Translations under genes and position numbers: made by a program
Assembly (NCBI RefSeq): GCF_005938645.2
Contig: NZ_CP042171.1
Coordinates: forward strand, 2,790,001-2,854,000
Length of the DNA stretch: 64,000 nt
Reading direction: 5' to 3'
Source: Pedobacter sp. KBS0701
Lineage (GTDB): Bacteria > Bacteroidota > Bacteroidia > Sphingobacteriales > Sphingobacteriaceae
The notes under the pieces: model-generated
Database searches by the model: none
Seen by the model: the letters and a program-made list of their open reading frames with translations, nothing else
Told to the model about the DNA's origin: nothing
Shown: positions 34,169 to 43,486 of the stretch, piece by piece
How positions within the stretch are numbered: position 1 is the first letter of the stretch
How the letters are laid out: each line of letters starts with the position of its first letter

Positions 34169-35335
34169 ATGAATATTAACCTTGAGGAAAAATTTGCAGC
34201 GCAATATCATAAAAAAGCAGCTGCCCTATATTTTACACCCGGTCGCGTTAACCTCATTGGCGAGCATATTGATTATAATGGCGGTTTAGTAATGCCATGT
34301 GCCATTACCCTCGGAACGTGGCTGGCAATTGCGCCTAATAATGATAAGAAATTCAGGTTTAAGAGTCTGAATTTCGAGATGGAAACCACTGTTGAAAGCA
34401 ATGTTTTAAATGAAAAAGACGGAAGCCAATGGGCCAATTATCCTGTAGGTGTAATTAATGAAATGATCAAAGATGGAAAAGAGATTACCGGATTGGATTT
34501 TCTTTTTTATGGGAATATCCCCATTGGATCGGGACTTTCTTCTTCTGCATCAATTGAGATTGCTACGGCGTATGCCTTAAACAATTATTTTAACCTGGGG
34601 TATGACCGATTAGAGCTTGTTAAGATTGCCAAAAGGGTGGAGAATGATTTTATTGGCCTAAACTCAGGCATAATGGATCAGTTTGCGGTTGCTTTTGGCG
34701 AAAAAAATAAAGCGATTGTTTTAGACTGCGAGACTTTAAAATATAAAATGGTTGATGTTGATCTCGGCAATTATGTGCTGGCCATCATCAATACCAATAA
34801 GCCGCGCAAACTGGCAGATTCTAAGTACAATGAACGTGTGGCCGAATGTCAAACAGCCTTAAAGCTATTGAACGAAGAAATTACACTACACTATCTTTGC
34901 GAGCTTAATGCAGAAAAATTTGCGTTGCACAGCCATTTAATTACCAGCGAAACCATATTAAACCGCGCTACACATGTAGTGAAAGAAAACGACCGTGTTC
35001 ATCAGGCTGCAAGGGCTTTAAACAGCGGTAACCTCGAAGAATTTGGCCGGTTAATGTATGCTTCGCATCAATCTTTAAAAAGCTTATACGAAGTAAGTGG
35101 AAAAGAGCTGGATACAGTTGTAGATTTCTGTACCGGCTATCAACATGTAATAGGTGCACGAATGACTGGTGCTGGATTTGGCGGCTGTGCCATCGCTTTA
35201 TTGGAAAAAGGCTTCGAAGAAGATTTTGCCAGGCATTTAACCGATTATTATGTAGCTAAAATTGGTTACCCTGCTGCCATTTACGTTAGCGAAATTAGCA
35301 ATGGCCCACATTTAATAACAGAGACAAATAAGTAA
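34169..35335 (+). CDS. galK: Galactokinase
   Basis: A 388-residue GHMP kinase. It has the galactokinase signature 'GRVNLIGEHIDYNGGLVMPCAI' near residue 24, the ATP-binding 'PIGSGLSSSASIEIATAYAL' near 115, catalytic Asp in 'NSGIMDQFAVAFGEK', and motif 3 'RMTGAGFGGCAIALL'. It makes galactose-1-phosphate from alpha-galactose. With divergent galM it forms the start of a Leloir route; galT and galE are not in the window. Confidence 0.96.
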   Translation: MNINLEEKFAAQYHKKAAALYFTPGRVNLIGEHIDYNGGLVMPCAITLGTWLAIAPNNDKKFRFKSLNFEMETTVESNVLNEKDGSQWANYPVGVINEMIKDGKEITGLDFLFYGNIPIGSGLSSSASIEIATAYALNNYFNLGYDRLELVKIAKRVENDFIGLNSGIMDQFAVAFGEKNKAIVLDCETLKYKMVDVDLGNYVLAIINTNKPRKLADSKYNERVAECQTALKLLNEEITLHYLCELNAEKFALHSHLITSETILNRATHVVKENDRVHQAARALNSGNLEEFGRLMYASHQSLKSLYEVSGKELDTVVDFCTGYQHVIGARMTGAGFGGCAIALLEKGFEEDFARHLTDYYVAKIGYPAAIYVSEISNGPHLITETNK

Positions 35336-35396
35336 ACACAGATCCAAATATGTTAAAATCGGTGTAATTCATCAATCTGTGTAATCCTTTTAAAAA
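35330..35396. repeat. CCACAGAT-family inverted repeat (degenerate)
   Basis: 'ACACAGATCCAAATATG' and 'CATCAATCTGTGTAATCC' are mirror arms between galK and the methyltransferase gene. Confidence 0.6.
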
Positions 35397-35398
35397 TA

Positions 35399-35929
35399 AT
35401 GAGAAAATTAAAGTTAGACGAGTTAAATCGTCCGGATATTGAGGCGTTTAAGGCACAGGAAAAGTTACCTGTTGTAGTGGTTTTGGATAATGTACGCAGC
35501 ATGCACAATGTAGGTTCAATATTCCGTACCGCTGATGGCTTTGCTTTAGAAAAGGTGATTCTTTGTGGCATAACTGCACAACCACCACATCGCGAAATTG
35601 AAAAAACGGCTCTGGGTGCTACGCAATCGGTAGATTGGATTCATTATACAGACACTTTACAGGCTGTTGATGCACTAAGGGATTTAGGATACGAAATTAT
35701 TGCCATTGAACAGGCAGAGAATAGCACAATGCTAAATACTTTCACACCGGATCCCAATAAAAAATATGCGCTTATTTTCGGGAATGAAGTTGATGGTGTT
35801 AGCGATGAGGTAATGGCTAAAATTGATGAGTGCATCGAAATTCCGCAATTTGGGACCAAACATTCTTTTAACATCGTAATTTCTGCCGGGATAGTATTTT
35901 GGGATTTCTTTGCTAAATTAAGACTTTAG
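35399..35929 (+). CDS. SpoU/TrmH family RNA 2'-O-methyltransferase
   Basis: A 176-residue SPOUT methyltransferase. Motif 1 is 'LDNVRSMHNVGSIFRTADGF' (Asn and Arg of the active site), motif 2 'ALIFGNEVDGVSDEVM', and motif 3 'IEIPQFGTKHSFNIVISAGIVFWDF'. Together they form the knotted SAM site. It is a short version with only the catalytic domain. The target may be tRNA position 18 or rRNA; the sequence does not decide. Confidence 0.9.
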   Translation: MRKLKLDELNRPDIEAFKAQEKLPVVVVLDNVRSMHNVGSIFRTADGFALEKVILCGITAQPPHREIEKTALGATQSVDWIHYTDTLQAVDALRDLGYEIIAIEQAENSTMLNTFTPDPNKKYALIFGNEVDGVSDEVMAKIDECIEIPQFGTKHSFNIVISAGIVFWDFFAKLRL

Positions 35930-36040
35930 TATCATTATTTCGACTGAAATGCAACAAAATGGAGAAATCTTTAAACAATGTAAAAAGATTTCTCTCCCAA
36001 AAGTTCGGGACTGCTCTCCATCTGATCGAAAATGAAGCGC
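35930..36040. repeat. GTCATTTCGA/GAGATGAC-family inverted repeat
   Basis: 'ATCATTATTTCGACTGAAAT', 'GGAGAAATCTTTAAAC', 'AAAAAGATTTCTCTCCC' and 'CTGATCGAAAATGAAGCG'. The two central segments pair. It lies between convergent genes and may serve as a bidirectional terminator. Confidence 0.75.
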
Positions 36041-36056
36041 GATTTTTGAAATCTGT

Positions 36057-36965
36057 TTACAGCTGAAAAGTCCTACCCTCAACCGCTAGCTCAGTATTTT
36101 CGAAAACAGACTGTGCTTCTTCTAAAAGCATTTGTAAGGTTTTGTAACGTGAAGAAAAATGGCCGATGAGTAATTTTTTAGCTCCGCTAATTTTTGCTAC
36201 TTCTGCTGCCTGAAAAGCGGTTGTGTGATGTGTTTCTTTAGCCCTGTCCAGTAGGTCGTGCATAAAGGTAGCTTCGTGGTATAAGGTATCGCAATCTTTT
36301 ATCGTAGTAAAGTACCTTTCATCAAATAAAGTATCAGAACAATAGGCATAACACCGTGGCGCATCTGCCGGTATGGTGTAATCTTCACTGCGCAAAATAT
36401 CGCCATTGGGCAATTCTACATCAATCCCTTTTTTTAAGGCTGTATAATAAGCCATGGGCACTTCGTCTGCTTTATCTTTGATTAGTTTGCGCTGCCTTTT
36501 CTTTTGTTGAAAAATAAAACCTGTAGTCGGTATACGGTGATTTAAAACAATGGTTTTGACGATCAGGTCACTGTTTTCGAAAATCTGGGTAGATTGATCG
36601 GCTTCAATTGGAAAAAACTCAATAGGATACCTTAAAACGGTATCAGAATATTTAAACTGAATTTCTAAGATTTCAAGTAAAGGCTTGGGACCAAATATCT
36701 GTATTGGCTTTATCCTGCCGTTTAAATGCAAGCTTGATAATAATCCAATCAACCCAAAATAATGGTCGCCATGTAAATGACTGATAAAAATATAATCTAT
36801 CCGGGCGGCCTTAAGGTTAAACTTGGCCAGTTGTTGTTGGGTGCCTTCACCACAGTCGATCAAATAGTATTTTTCGTTACAATTTAAAAGCTGTGCCGAT
36901 GGATTCCTGTTGTATACAGGTGTTGCAGAACTGCTTCCCAAAATGGTAACTTCAAACTTCATCAT
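36057..36965 (-). CDS. rnz: Ribonuclease Z
   Basis: A 302-residue metallo-beta-lactamase-fold tRNA 3'-endonuclease. It starts 'EVTILGSSSATPVYNRNPSAQLL', has the zinc motif 'FISHLHGDHYFGLIGLL' near residue 60, later ligands in 'CDTLYHEATFM' and 'GAKKLLIGHFSSRY'. It cuts pre-tRNA after the discriminator base. The start is one of two adjacent ATGs (36965 or 36962). A terminator lies about 11 bp upstream, so it needs its own promoter or readthrough. Confidence 0.95.
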   Translation of the reverse strand: MMKFEVTILGSSSATPVYNRNPSAQLLNCNEKYYLIDCGEGTQQQLAKFNLKAARIDYIFISHLHGDHYFGLIGLLSSLHLNGRIKPIQIFGPKPLLEILEIQFKYSDTVLRYPIEFFPIEADQSTQIFENSDLIVKTIVLNHRIPTTGFIFQQKKRQRKLIKDKADEVPMAYYTALKKGIDVELPNGDILRSEDYTIPADAPRCYAYCSDTLFDERYFTTIKDCDTLYHEATFMHDLLDRAKETHHTTAFQAAEVAKISGAKKLLIGHFSSRYKTLQMLLEEAQSVFENTELAVEGRTFQL

Positions 36966-36975
36966 GATCAGATAT

Positions 36976-37010
36976 AAAAAGCCCCGTAGATTTTTAGAAA
37001 CTACGAGGCC
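36976..37010 (-). terminator. Intrinsic terminator after the STAS gene
   Basis: On the minus strand GCCTCGTAG, loop TTTCTAAAAAT, CTACGGGGC, then TTTTTATAT. It sits between the STAS stop and the rnz start on the same strand. Confidence 0.8.
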
Positions 37011-37032
37011 AGAATGTTATTTAAATATTTTG

Positions 37033-37410
37033 TTATTTAGCGCCTCTAAACTCTTTTTCCAACTCATCCATAAAGATGAAATCCGTTGCTTCGTCTAATG
37101 TATTAACAAACGTTACAGATTGAAATATGTTTGATAATTCAATAATTGATGCAAGCTCGTCGTTAATTCCCGTTACAATAAATAATCCGCCTGCCGATTT
37201 GCAAAGCCTGTCGCCAACTAATAAGCAACTTAAATCCTGTGCATCACTACACTCTGTAACATGACTTAAATCAACAATTATATTCTGAAATCCCTCGGCA
37301 TTAAGCAAATAGAATTCTGCTTTTAAACCGGGAGCATTGTCGTTTGTAAACTTATGTTCTTCTAACTTTAAGGTTACATATTTATCGTGTTTATCTACTG
37401 AAAATTTCAT
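37033..37410 (-). CDS. STAS domain protein (anti-sigma factor antagonist-like)
   Basis: A 125-residue single STAS domain: 'KHDKYVTLKLEEHKFTNDNAPGLKAEF' at the start, 'FQNIIVDLSHVTECSDAQDLSCLL' around the position of the phosphorylatable Ser (residues about 58-70), and 'GGLFIVTGINDELASIIELS'. STAS proteins bind anti-sigma factors or act in membrane-transporter control. No partner switch kinase is adjacent. It follows purC by 43 nt and ends at a terminator. Confidence 0.88.
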   Translation of the reverse strand: MKFSVDKHDKYVTLKLEEHKFTNDNAPGLKAEFYLLNAEGFQNIIVDLSHVTECSDAQDLSCLLVGDRLCKSAGGLFIVTGINDELASIIELSNIFQSVTFVNTLDEATDFIFMDELEKEFRGAK

Positions 37411-37453
37411 CTCTCTAATCTTTATTGCACTAATGTATAAATTTCTTTCGAAT

Positions 37454-38398
37454 TTAAAGTGTTCCCAAAGCCTTTAAAACATTAGTTTCAATGCGGCTGG
37501 AAATTGCATCAGCATCAGCTTTTATAAAAGTCTCGCCTACAATTTTTTCATAAAGTTCAATGTAACGTTCTGAAATTGAATTTACGATTTCCGGAGTCAT
37601 TTCTGGCACAACCTGTCCGTCTTTTCCCTGAAAACCATTTTCAATTAACCATTTTCTAACAAACTCTTTTGAAAGTTGCTTCTGTGGTTCATTGTTATCC
37701 TGACGCTCCTGATAACCTTCAGCGTAAAAATATCGTGAAGAATCTGGTGTATGAATTTCATCGATTAAATAGATTACACCATCTGCTGCGCCAAATTCGT
37801 ATTTTGTATCTACCAGGATCAAGCCGCTTTTTGCCGCAATCTCAGTTCCACGTTGGTACAGTGCGTAAGTATATTCTTCTAATTTTTCATAATCGGTTAT
37901 CGAAACAATACCTTTTGCCAAAATATCTTCTTTTGAGATATCCTCATCATGACCTACCGAAGCTTTAGTGGTTGGTGTAATAATGGGTTGAGGCAGTTTA
38001 TCGTTTTCCTTTAAACCTTCAGGTAAAGTAACACCACAAACAGAACGTTTACCAGCGCTGTATTCTCTCCAGGCATGTCCGGCTAAATAACCTCTGATCA
38101 CCATTTCTACTTTAAACGGTTCGCAGATACGGCCAATAGTAACCATTGGATCTGGAACAGACAAAACCCAGTTGGGAACGATATCCTGTGTAGCTGCTAA
38201 AAATTTAGCCGCAATCTGGTTTAATACCTGTCCTTTAAATGGAATCGCTTCAGGCAATACTACATCGAATGCAGAAATACGGTCGGATACGACCATTACC
38301 ATCGATTGATCGGCAATTGTATATACATCGCGTACTTTACCTTTGTAAAAATTACTTTGATTAGGGAAATTGAAATGGGTTTCTTTAAGTGCTTTCAT
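37454..38398 (-). CDS. purC: Phosphoribosylaminoimidazole-succinocarboxamide synthase
   Basis: A 314-residue SAICAR synthetase. Marks are '[46 protein letters not shown]', '[29 protein letters not shown]', '[11 protein letters not shown]' and '[15 protein letters not shown]'. It joins aspartate to CAIR in purine synthesis using ATP. It has the longer form usual in Bacteroidota. The upstream 96 bp are a repeat. Confidence 0.97.
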   Translation of the reverse strand: MKALKETHFNFPNQSNFYKGKVRDVYTIADQSMVMVVSDRISAFDVVLPEAIPFKGQVLNQIAAKFLAATQDIVPNWVLSVPDPMVTIGRICEPFKVEMVIRGYLAGHAWREYSAGKRSVCGVTLPEGLKENDKLPQPIITPTTKASVGHDEDISKEDILAKGIVSITDYEKLEEYTYALYQRGTEIAAKSGLILVDTKYEFGAADGVIYLIDEIHTPDSSRYFYAEGYQERQDNNEPQKQLSKEFVRKWLIENGFQGKDGQVVPEMTPEIVNSISERYIELYEKIVGETFIKADADAISSRIETNVLKALGTL

Positions 38399-38418
38399 GA
38401 GGCCGTAAAAATAGAGAA

Positions 38419-38493
38419 AAAGTCCGAAAGTCCGAAGTCTTTAGTCCTAAGTCGATTTTGACTTAAGACTACAGACTCCCCATTTTGGACTTA
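38419..38493. repeat. AAGTC-type inverted repeat between phoH and purC
   Basis: AGTCTTTAGTCCTAAGTC (38436-38453) pairs with GACTTAAGACTACAGACT (38460-38477) at 16 of 18 positions. It is preceded by two 'AAAGTCCGAA'-like units and closed by 'GGACTTAA'. Confidence 0.75.
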
Positions 38494-38494
38494 A

Positions 38495-39454
38495 CTATTG
38501 AATATCTCCGTAAGCTTTCAGGATATCTTTTACCAATTTATGCCTCACCACATCTTCTCCACTTAAATAGATAATATCAATTCCTTTAATATCTTCTAAA
38601 ATCCTCAAGCCATTAAATAAACCCGACATTTGTTTTTTAGGTAAATCTACTTGTGTAACATCACCTGTAACAATAAATTTAGCAGTCGGCCCCATACGCG
38701 TTAAAAACATTTTTAACTGCATATCGGTGGCATTCTGGGCTTCATCTAAAATCACAAAGCAATTATCTAAGGTACGGCCCCTCATAAATGCCAATGGTGC
38801 AATTTCTATTGTACGGTTTTCAATGTAGAATTTCAATTTCTCGGCAGGGATCATATCATCCAGCGCATCATAAAGCGGACGTAAATATGGATCAATTTTT
38901 TCCTTTAAATCACCTGGTAAGAAACCCAGGTTCTCTCCAGCTTCAACAGCCGGGCGCGTTAAAATGATCCTTTTAATCTCTTTATTTTTCAATGCTCTTA
39001 CCGCCAGGGCTACAGCTGTATAGGTTTTACCTGTTCCTGCAGGACCAATGGCAAATAGAATGTCATTTTTAGCAATACTGCTTACCATTTTGCGCTGATT
39101 TGCGGTTCTTGCTTTTATCAATAAGCCATTAGTACCGAAAACAATTACTTCTCCGCCACCTCCGGTTGGTTGTTCTGCATCTTTTTTTGCAACGCCCGCT
39201 GCCTTTGCACCTAATATTGTTTCTACGTCATTATTGCTTAGTGAGCTATATTTTTCTAGATGCGCAATTAGCTGGTTAAACTTCTCTTCGAAAGCCTTAA
39301 GTTCCTGTTCATCACCGAGAACCTTAACATCACTCCCTCTCGCCACCAGTTTTAATTTTGCGAAAGCACCTTTAATCATTTCGTAATTCTCATTGTTCGG
39401 CCCCCAAAAGTGAGCAGGATTTACGGTATCCAGGGTTAATTTTAATTCGTTCAA
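38495..39454 (-). CDS. PhoH family ATPase
   Basis: A 319-residue P-loop protein. Walker A is 'AIGPAGTGKTYTAVALAV' near residue 136, Walker B 'CFVILDEAQNATDMQLKMFLTRMG', then 'KFIVTGDVTQVDLP' and 'GLRILEDIKGIDIIYLSGEDVVRHKLVKDILKAY'. This is the PhoH/PhoL type, thought to act with YbeY in RNA processing or ribosome maturation. Divergent from the SAM hydrolase gene across about 100 bp. Confidence 0.95.
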   Translation of the reverse strand: MNELKLTLDTVNPAHFWGPNNENYEMIKGAFAKLKLVARGSDVKVLGDEQELKAFEEKFNQLIAHLEKYSSLSNNDVETILGAKAAGVAKKDAEQPTGGGGEVIVFGTNGLLIKARTANQRKMVSSIAKNDILFAIGPAGTGKTYTAVALAVRALKNKEIKRIILTRPAVEAGENLGFLPGDLKEKIDPYLRPLYDALDDMIPAEKLKFYIENRTIEIAPLAFMRGRTLDNCFVILDEAQNATDMQLKMFLTRMGPTAKFIVTGDVTQVDLPKKQMSGLFNGLRILEDIKGIDIIYLSGEDVVRHKLVKDILKAYGDIQ

Positions 39455-39557
39455 ACTATAGTATTTTAAAAAGTTATCGGGGTATATTAATTAAAATTTG
39501 AATATTTGCAGGCGCTTAGGCCTGTACACAAGAATAAGCAATAATAATGAATTTTTA

Positions 39558-40337
39558 ATGGGGATAATTACTTTAACAACAGATTTAGGTTCAAAAGATT
39601 TTTACCAGAGCGCCCTTAAAGGTAGTCTGTTGAGTCTTATGCCTAATGTTAATTTAGTTGATATTACCCATGAAGTTCCTTCATTCAATATTTCGTACGC
39701 TGCTTTCGTTTTAAAAAACGCTTATCCTTACTTTCCGAAGAATACAGTACACCTGATCGGTATCGATTCTGTATATAGCGAAAATACCAAATACATCGCG
39801 GTAAAGCACCGTGATCATTATTTTGTGGGTGCAGACAATGGTATTTTCTCGCTTCTGTTTGATGATGTTCCGGAAGACGTGGTAGAATTGAACATTATGC
39901 AGGATTTGAAATACCTGCACTTCCCATTGGTTGATATTTTTGTTAAAGCGGCTACGCACCTGGCCAAAGGAGGCAAACTGAAGGATATTGGTTTACCTGT
40001 AGCAGAGATTGAACAAAAGATGCTTTTGCACCCTGTAATTGAGCGGGATGTGATTCGCGGGAGTGTGGTGTACATTGATACTTTTTGCAATGTAATTACC
40101 AATATTACCAAGGATCTTTTTACCAAAATTCAGAAAAACAGAGACTTTACATTATACTTTAGAAAAAGTGAAACCATTACACAATTAAGCTGGCATTACA
40201 ACGAAGTGCAGGAAGGTGAAAAACTTTGTCTGTTCGGCATCAGTAACCACCTCGAAATTGCCATTAATAAAGGAAAAGCCAGTGGATTGTTAGGATTGCA
40301 CCTTGGTGATATTGTAAGGGTTGAGTTTCATTCTTAA
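39558..40337 (+). CDS. S-adenosyl-L-methionine hydrolase (DUF62/SAM hydroxide adenosyltransferase)
   Basis: 259 residues from the ATG at 39558 (the frame is open upstream only with a TTG). The start 'MGIITLTTDLGSKDFYQSALKG' and 'NVNLVDITHEVPSFNISYAAFVLKNAYPYFP' are typical of PF01887. The Asp-Arg-His triad of SAM hydrolases seems present ('VKHRDHYFVGADNGIFSLLF'), which favours hydrolysis of SAM to adenosine and methionine rather than halogenation. The C-terminal domain begins near residue 165 ('GSVVYIDTFCNVITNI'). Confidence 0.9.
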   Translation: MGIITLTTDLGSKDFYQSALKGSLLSLMPNVNLVDITHEVPSFNISYAAFVLKNAYPYFPKNTVHLIGIDSVYSENTKYIAVKHRDHYFVGADNGIFSLLFDDVPEDVVELNIMQDLKYLHFPLVDIFVKAATHLAKGGKLKDIGLPVAEIEQKMLLHPVIERDVIRGSVVYIDTFCNVITNITKDLFTKIQKNRDFTLYFRKSETITQLSWHYNEVQEGEKLCLFGISNHLEIAINKGKASGLLGLHLGDIVRVEFHS

Positions 40338-40392
40338 AAGCGAAAAGACCAAAGCTAAAAAACTAAAGCGGAAAAATCCATATAGAAATTAT

Positions 40393-40482
40393 AGTCATTT
40401 CGACCAAAATGGAGAAATCTATTGCCGAATTTATTTCCAGGTAGATCTCTCCGTTCCCTTGTACTTCAGGGGGGATGACGAA
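40393..40482. repeat. GTCATTTCGA/GAGATGAC-family inverted repeat
   Basis: 'AGTCATTTCGACCAAAATGG', 'AGAAATCTATTGCCG', 'AGGTAGATCTCTCCGTTCC' and 'GGGGATGACGAAT'. The outer GTCAT/ATGAC and inner AGAAATCT/AGATCTCT arms pair. A 64-codon open frame across it is not a gene. Confidence 0.8.
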
Positions 40483-40566
40483 TATTTTGGGAACTTTGCA
40501 TTACAAATGAACTAATGACGACTGAACCAACAAAACAACTTCTACCCTTTTCGCGTTTATATCCAC

Positions 40567-41091
40567 ATGAAGAAATATTTTTATCTGCTCTCACTGATCT
40601 TATTTAGTTTTCAAGCTTTTGCGCAACAGGATACTGCCGCTTATGCAGCACAAAGGATTAAAGTAAATTCTCTGCTTCAGGAGCGAAGTACTAAATTTGG
40701 CCAATATGATGAAAGCTTAACGCAGCGTTCAGGCATTTTTGGGTGGCAAACGAAAAAAGACATCAAAAATTCAAATGAAATTCTCCGTCAGGTGGTATTA
40801 ACCGATAATAATATTTTCAAGGAACTGAAAATTTTAATGGATTATAAAGACCTGCAAAACCAACAAAAGGTGGCCGTTGCAGATAATTCTCAGGAACGGA
40901 TTGAAGCTTATATGGGTACCATTAAAAAATTACAGGATCAGAATGCACAGCTTAAAGAAGATTTAGAGAAAAAAAATAAAGGAGGTTTATCAACCTATAT
41001 TATTGTCTTTTTGATTTTAATAATGGCTGGCGGGTTTTATTTTTTCAATAAAAAACTGCATAATTACGAAACCGCTAAAATCAAGCCTTAA
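40567..41091 (+). CDS. Unrecognised exported protein with coiled coil and C-terminal membrane helix
   Basis: A 174-residue protein. It has a signal peptide ('YLLSLILFSFQAFAQ'), a helical, charged middle with a predicted coiled coil at about 105-138 ('AYMGTIKKLQDQNAQLKEDLEKKNK'), and one membrane helix (about 143-162, 'TYIIVFLILIMAGGFYFF') close to the C-terminus with a short basic tail. The layout suggests an inner membrane protein with a periplasmic coiled coil. I do not recognise a family. It lies 50 nt before a small conserved-looking gene. Confidence 0.8.
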   Translation: MKKYFYLLSLILFSFQAFAQQDTAAYAAQRIKVNSLLQERSTKFGQYDESLTQRSGIFGWQTKKDIKNSNEILRQVVLTDNNIFKELKILMDYKDLQNQQKVAVADNSQERIEAYMGTIKKLQDQNAQLKEDLEKKNKGGLSTYIIVFLILIMAGGFYFFNKKLHNYETAKIKP

Positions 41092-41141
41092 TTACAATAA
41101 GATTTTAGCAGCTTTATGACCTTTAAATCAATAAACAAATT

Positions 41142-41288
41142 ATGAAAAAAGGACTGTTTAAAATCCTGGCGAAGATAAACAAAGTAGTTTTGCCAAGTTT
41201 GTATAAAAAGGATCCGAACAAGCTGACCACTTTTCAGAAAGCGATATTAGGCTACCGGTACTGGGTAACTACAAATGCTTTGGACTAG
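41142..41288 (+). CDS. Small basic protein, 48 residues
   Basis: ATG at 41142, stop at 41286-41288. It begins 'MKKGLFKILAKINKVVLP', has a basic amphipathic N-terminal helix, then 'YKKDPNKLTTFQKAILGYRYW', and ends 'VTTNALD'. I recall short Bacteroidota proteins of this form, ending in a WRYYVTxNAL-like segment and sometimes labelled SsrA-binding protein, a label the sequence does not support. It lies 50 nt after the coiled-coil membrane protein gene on the same strand. Function unknown; probably membrane- or RNA-associated given its charge. Confidence 0.65.
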   Translation: MKKGLFKILAKINKVVLPSLYKKDPNKLTTFQKAILGYRYWVTTNALD

Positions 41289-41293
41289 TTTAG

Positions 41294-41380
41294 AAAAACC
41301 TCGCAGGTTTAATTGGTGGGTTATTTATGTTTCAACGGTCCCATTGAGGGCTGCGCCGTTTAAAAACCTGCGAGGTTTAA
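41294..41380. repeat. AAACCTCGCAGGTTT inverted repeat
   Basis: AAACCTCGCAGGTTT (41296-41310) and AAACCTGCGAGGTTT (41364-41378) are perfect reverse complements, 53 bp apart. It lies between convergent genes and can fold into a strong hairpin. Confidence 0.85.
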
Positions 41381-41387
41381 AATATTA

Positions 41388-42338
41388 TTATTTCTTAAAA
41401 TGCTCAATAATTAACGTTGCCAATTCGGTACCAATACGTTCTTGTGCTTCGTTTGTTGATGCACCGATGTGTGGTGTTAAAGAGATTTTAGGATGGGTTA
41501 AAATTTCTGCCAATGGTGTAGGTTCATTATCGAAAACATCTAAACCTGCAAAAGAAACCTTACCAGAGTTTAAAGCTTCAATTAAAGCCGGCTCATCAAT
41601 TGTTCCACCGCGTGAACAGTTTACAATACCAACACCATTTTTCATTTTAGCAAATTCTTCTGCGCCCAAAATCGGTTTATCGGCAAATGGAGTATGTAAA
41701 CTAAAGAAATCACTTCCTGTAATTACTTCATCTAAGGAAACCGTTTTAATCGGAATATTGACTGATTTACCACCCTGGAATTCTAAAGTAATTTCAGATT
41801 CAGATGGATATAAATCGTAAGCTAAAACATTCATACCTAAACCTAATGCCACTTTTGCAGTTGCACGACCAATACGGCCAAAACCGATAATACCGATGGT
41901 TTTACCACTTAATTCGGTTCCTTTAGCATAAGCTTTTTTAAGATTATTGAATTGTGTAGCACCTTCAACAGGCATTTTACGATTAGCATCCTGTAGGAAC
42001 CTGATACCGGTAAATAAATGTGAAAAAACCAACTCAGCTACCGACAATGAAGATGCAGCTGGTGTATTTACCACTGCAACACCCTGACTGCGAGCATATT
42101 CTACATCAATATTATCCATACCAACTCCACCTCTACCAATTAATTTAATATTTGGAACAGCATCAATTAATTCTTTTCTAACTTTTGTTGCGCTACGAAC
42201 GGTAATGGCATCATAATTTTTTAAAGCTTCAGCTAGTTTATCTTGCGGAATGGTTTCTGTATCCACCTGGAAACCTGCTTTTTCTAATAATTCTTTTCCG
42301 ATCGGATCAATCCCATCGTTTGCTAATATCCTAATCAT
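41388..42338 (-). CDS. serA: D-3-phosphoglycerate dehydrogenase (short form)
   Basis: A 316-residue D-2-hydroxyacid dehydrogenase. NAD site 'GKTIGIIGFGRIGRATAKVALGLGMNVLAYD' near residue 143, catalytic Arg in 'VNCSRGGTIDEPAL', Glu in 'GLDVFDNEPTPL', and His in 'ISLTPHIGASTNEAQ'. The ACT regulatory domain of long SerA forms is absent, so serine feedback may be lacking. Its place 74 bp after serC supports phosphoserine synthesis as its role. Confidence 0.92.
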   Translation of the reverse strand: MIRILANDGIDPIGKELLEKAGFQVDTETIPQDKLAEALKNYDAITVRSATKVRKELIDAVPNIKLIGRGGVGMDNIDVEYARSQGVAVVNTPAASSLSVAELVFSHLFTGIRFLQDANRKMPVEGATQFNNLKKAYAKGTELSGKTIGIIGFGRIGRATAKVALGLGMNVLAYDLYPSESEITLEFQGGKSVNIPIKTVSLDEVITGSDFFSLHTPFADKPILGAEEFAKMKNGVGIVNCSRGGTIDEPALIEALNSGKVSFAGLDVFDNEPTPLAEILTHPKISLTPHIGASTNEAQERIGTELATLIIEHFKK

Positions 42339-42412
42339 TGTTATTTATGATTGCGCAGATTTGATTAAATCGATTAAATAATCGTATAATCATCTGCGGT
42401 TATAATTAATTT

Positions 42413-43486
42413 TTAATTTGCTTTTGCTTGTTGTTCTTCAAAGGATTGCATGGCATCTATCAATGCATGAACACTTGTAATTGGCAAGGCATTGTACATC
42501 GAAGCGCGGAAACCACCTACACTTCTGTGGCCTTTAATCCCTACAATACCCTGTTCTTCCGCATATTTCAAAAATGGTTTTTCCAATTCTGTATTTTCCA
42601 TTACGAAACATATATTCATTCTGGAACGGTCTTCAACAGCGCAGGTTCCTTTAAATAAGGGATTGCGATCGATCTCTCTGTAAAGTGCCTCAGCTTTTTG
42701 TTTGTTTTCTTTTTCAATTTCTGCAACACCGCCTTTTGATTTTAACCATCGAAGGTTTAATAATGCAACATAAATGGAGAAAACAGGAGGTGTGTTATAC
42801 ATTGAACCGTTGTCGATATGCGATTGATAGTTTAACATCGATGGAATTTTACGGTCGATTTTACCTAAAATTTCATCTTTAACAATGGCAATGGTTAAAC
42901 CTGCCGGACCAACATTTTTTTGCGCTCCTGCATAAATTAAATCGAACTGAGAAACATCGATTACACGGCTCATGATATCTGACGACATATCGCAAACTAC
43001 AGGAACACCGGTTTTAGGTACTTCGAAAAGTTCAGTACCGTAAATGGTATTGTTGGATGTATAGTGGAAATAAGCACTATCGGCAGGGATTTCGAAATCC
43101 TTAGGAATGAAGGTGTAGTTTGCATCTTTTGAAGAAGCCACCACGTTTACATTGCCGATCAATTTAGCTTCTTTTAATGCCTTGGTTGCCCAAACACCTG
43201 AATCCAAATAGCTTGCAGTTTGTCCATCGCCCAATAAGTTCATCGGTACCATTGCAAACTGTAAACTTGCACCACCTTGTAAAAATAAAACGGAATAACC
43301 CGACGGCACATTTAATAATTCTTTTACCAACTTATCAGCTTCAGCAACAACTGCCTCAAATTCGGTTGTTCTGTGCGAAATTTCTAAAATTGATAATCCA
43401 TCGTTAAAATCTAAAACAGCCTGAGCTGCTTGTTTAAACACTTCTTGAGGTAAAATACAAGGGCCTGCGCCAAAATTATGCTTCAT
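42413..43486 (-). CDS. serC: Phosphoserine aminotransferase
   Basis: A 357-residue PLP enzyme. It opens '[25 protein letters not shown]', then '[19 protein letters not shown]', '[20 protein letters not shown]', the PLP Lys in '[21 protein letters not shown]', and '[17 protein letters not shown]' near the end. It makes phosphoserine from 3-phosphohydroxypyruvate and glutamate. It is the first gene of a serC-serA unit. Confidence 0.97.
   Translation of the reverse strand: MKHNFGAGPCILPQEVFKQAAQAVLDFNDGLSILEISHRTTEFEAVVAEADKLVKELLNVPSGYSVLFLQGGASLQFAMVPMNLLGDGQTASYLDSGVWATKALKEAKLIGNVNVVASSKDANYTFIPKDFEIPADSAYFHYTSNNTIYGTELFEVPKTGVPVVCDMSSDIMSRVIDVSQFDLIYAGAQKNVGPAGLTIAIVKDEILGKIDRKIPSMLNYQSHIDNGSMYNTPPVFSIYVALLNLRWLKSKGGVAEIEKENKQKAEALYREIDRNPLFKGTCAVEDRSRMNICFVMENTELEKPFLKYAEEQGIVGIKGHRSVGGFRASMYNALPITSVHALIDAMQSFEEQQAKAN

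Noticed and set aside
40321-40515. Plus-strand open frame of 64 codons
   Set aside because: It overlaps the end of the SAM hydrolase gene and then runs through a GTCATTTCGA-family repeat.
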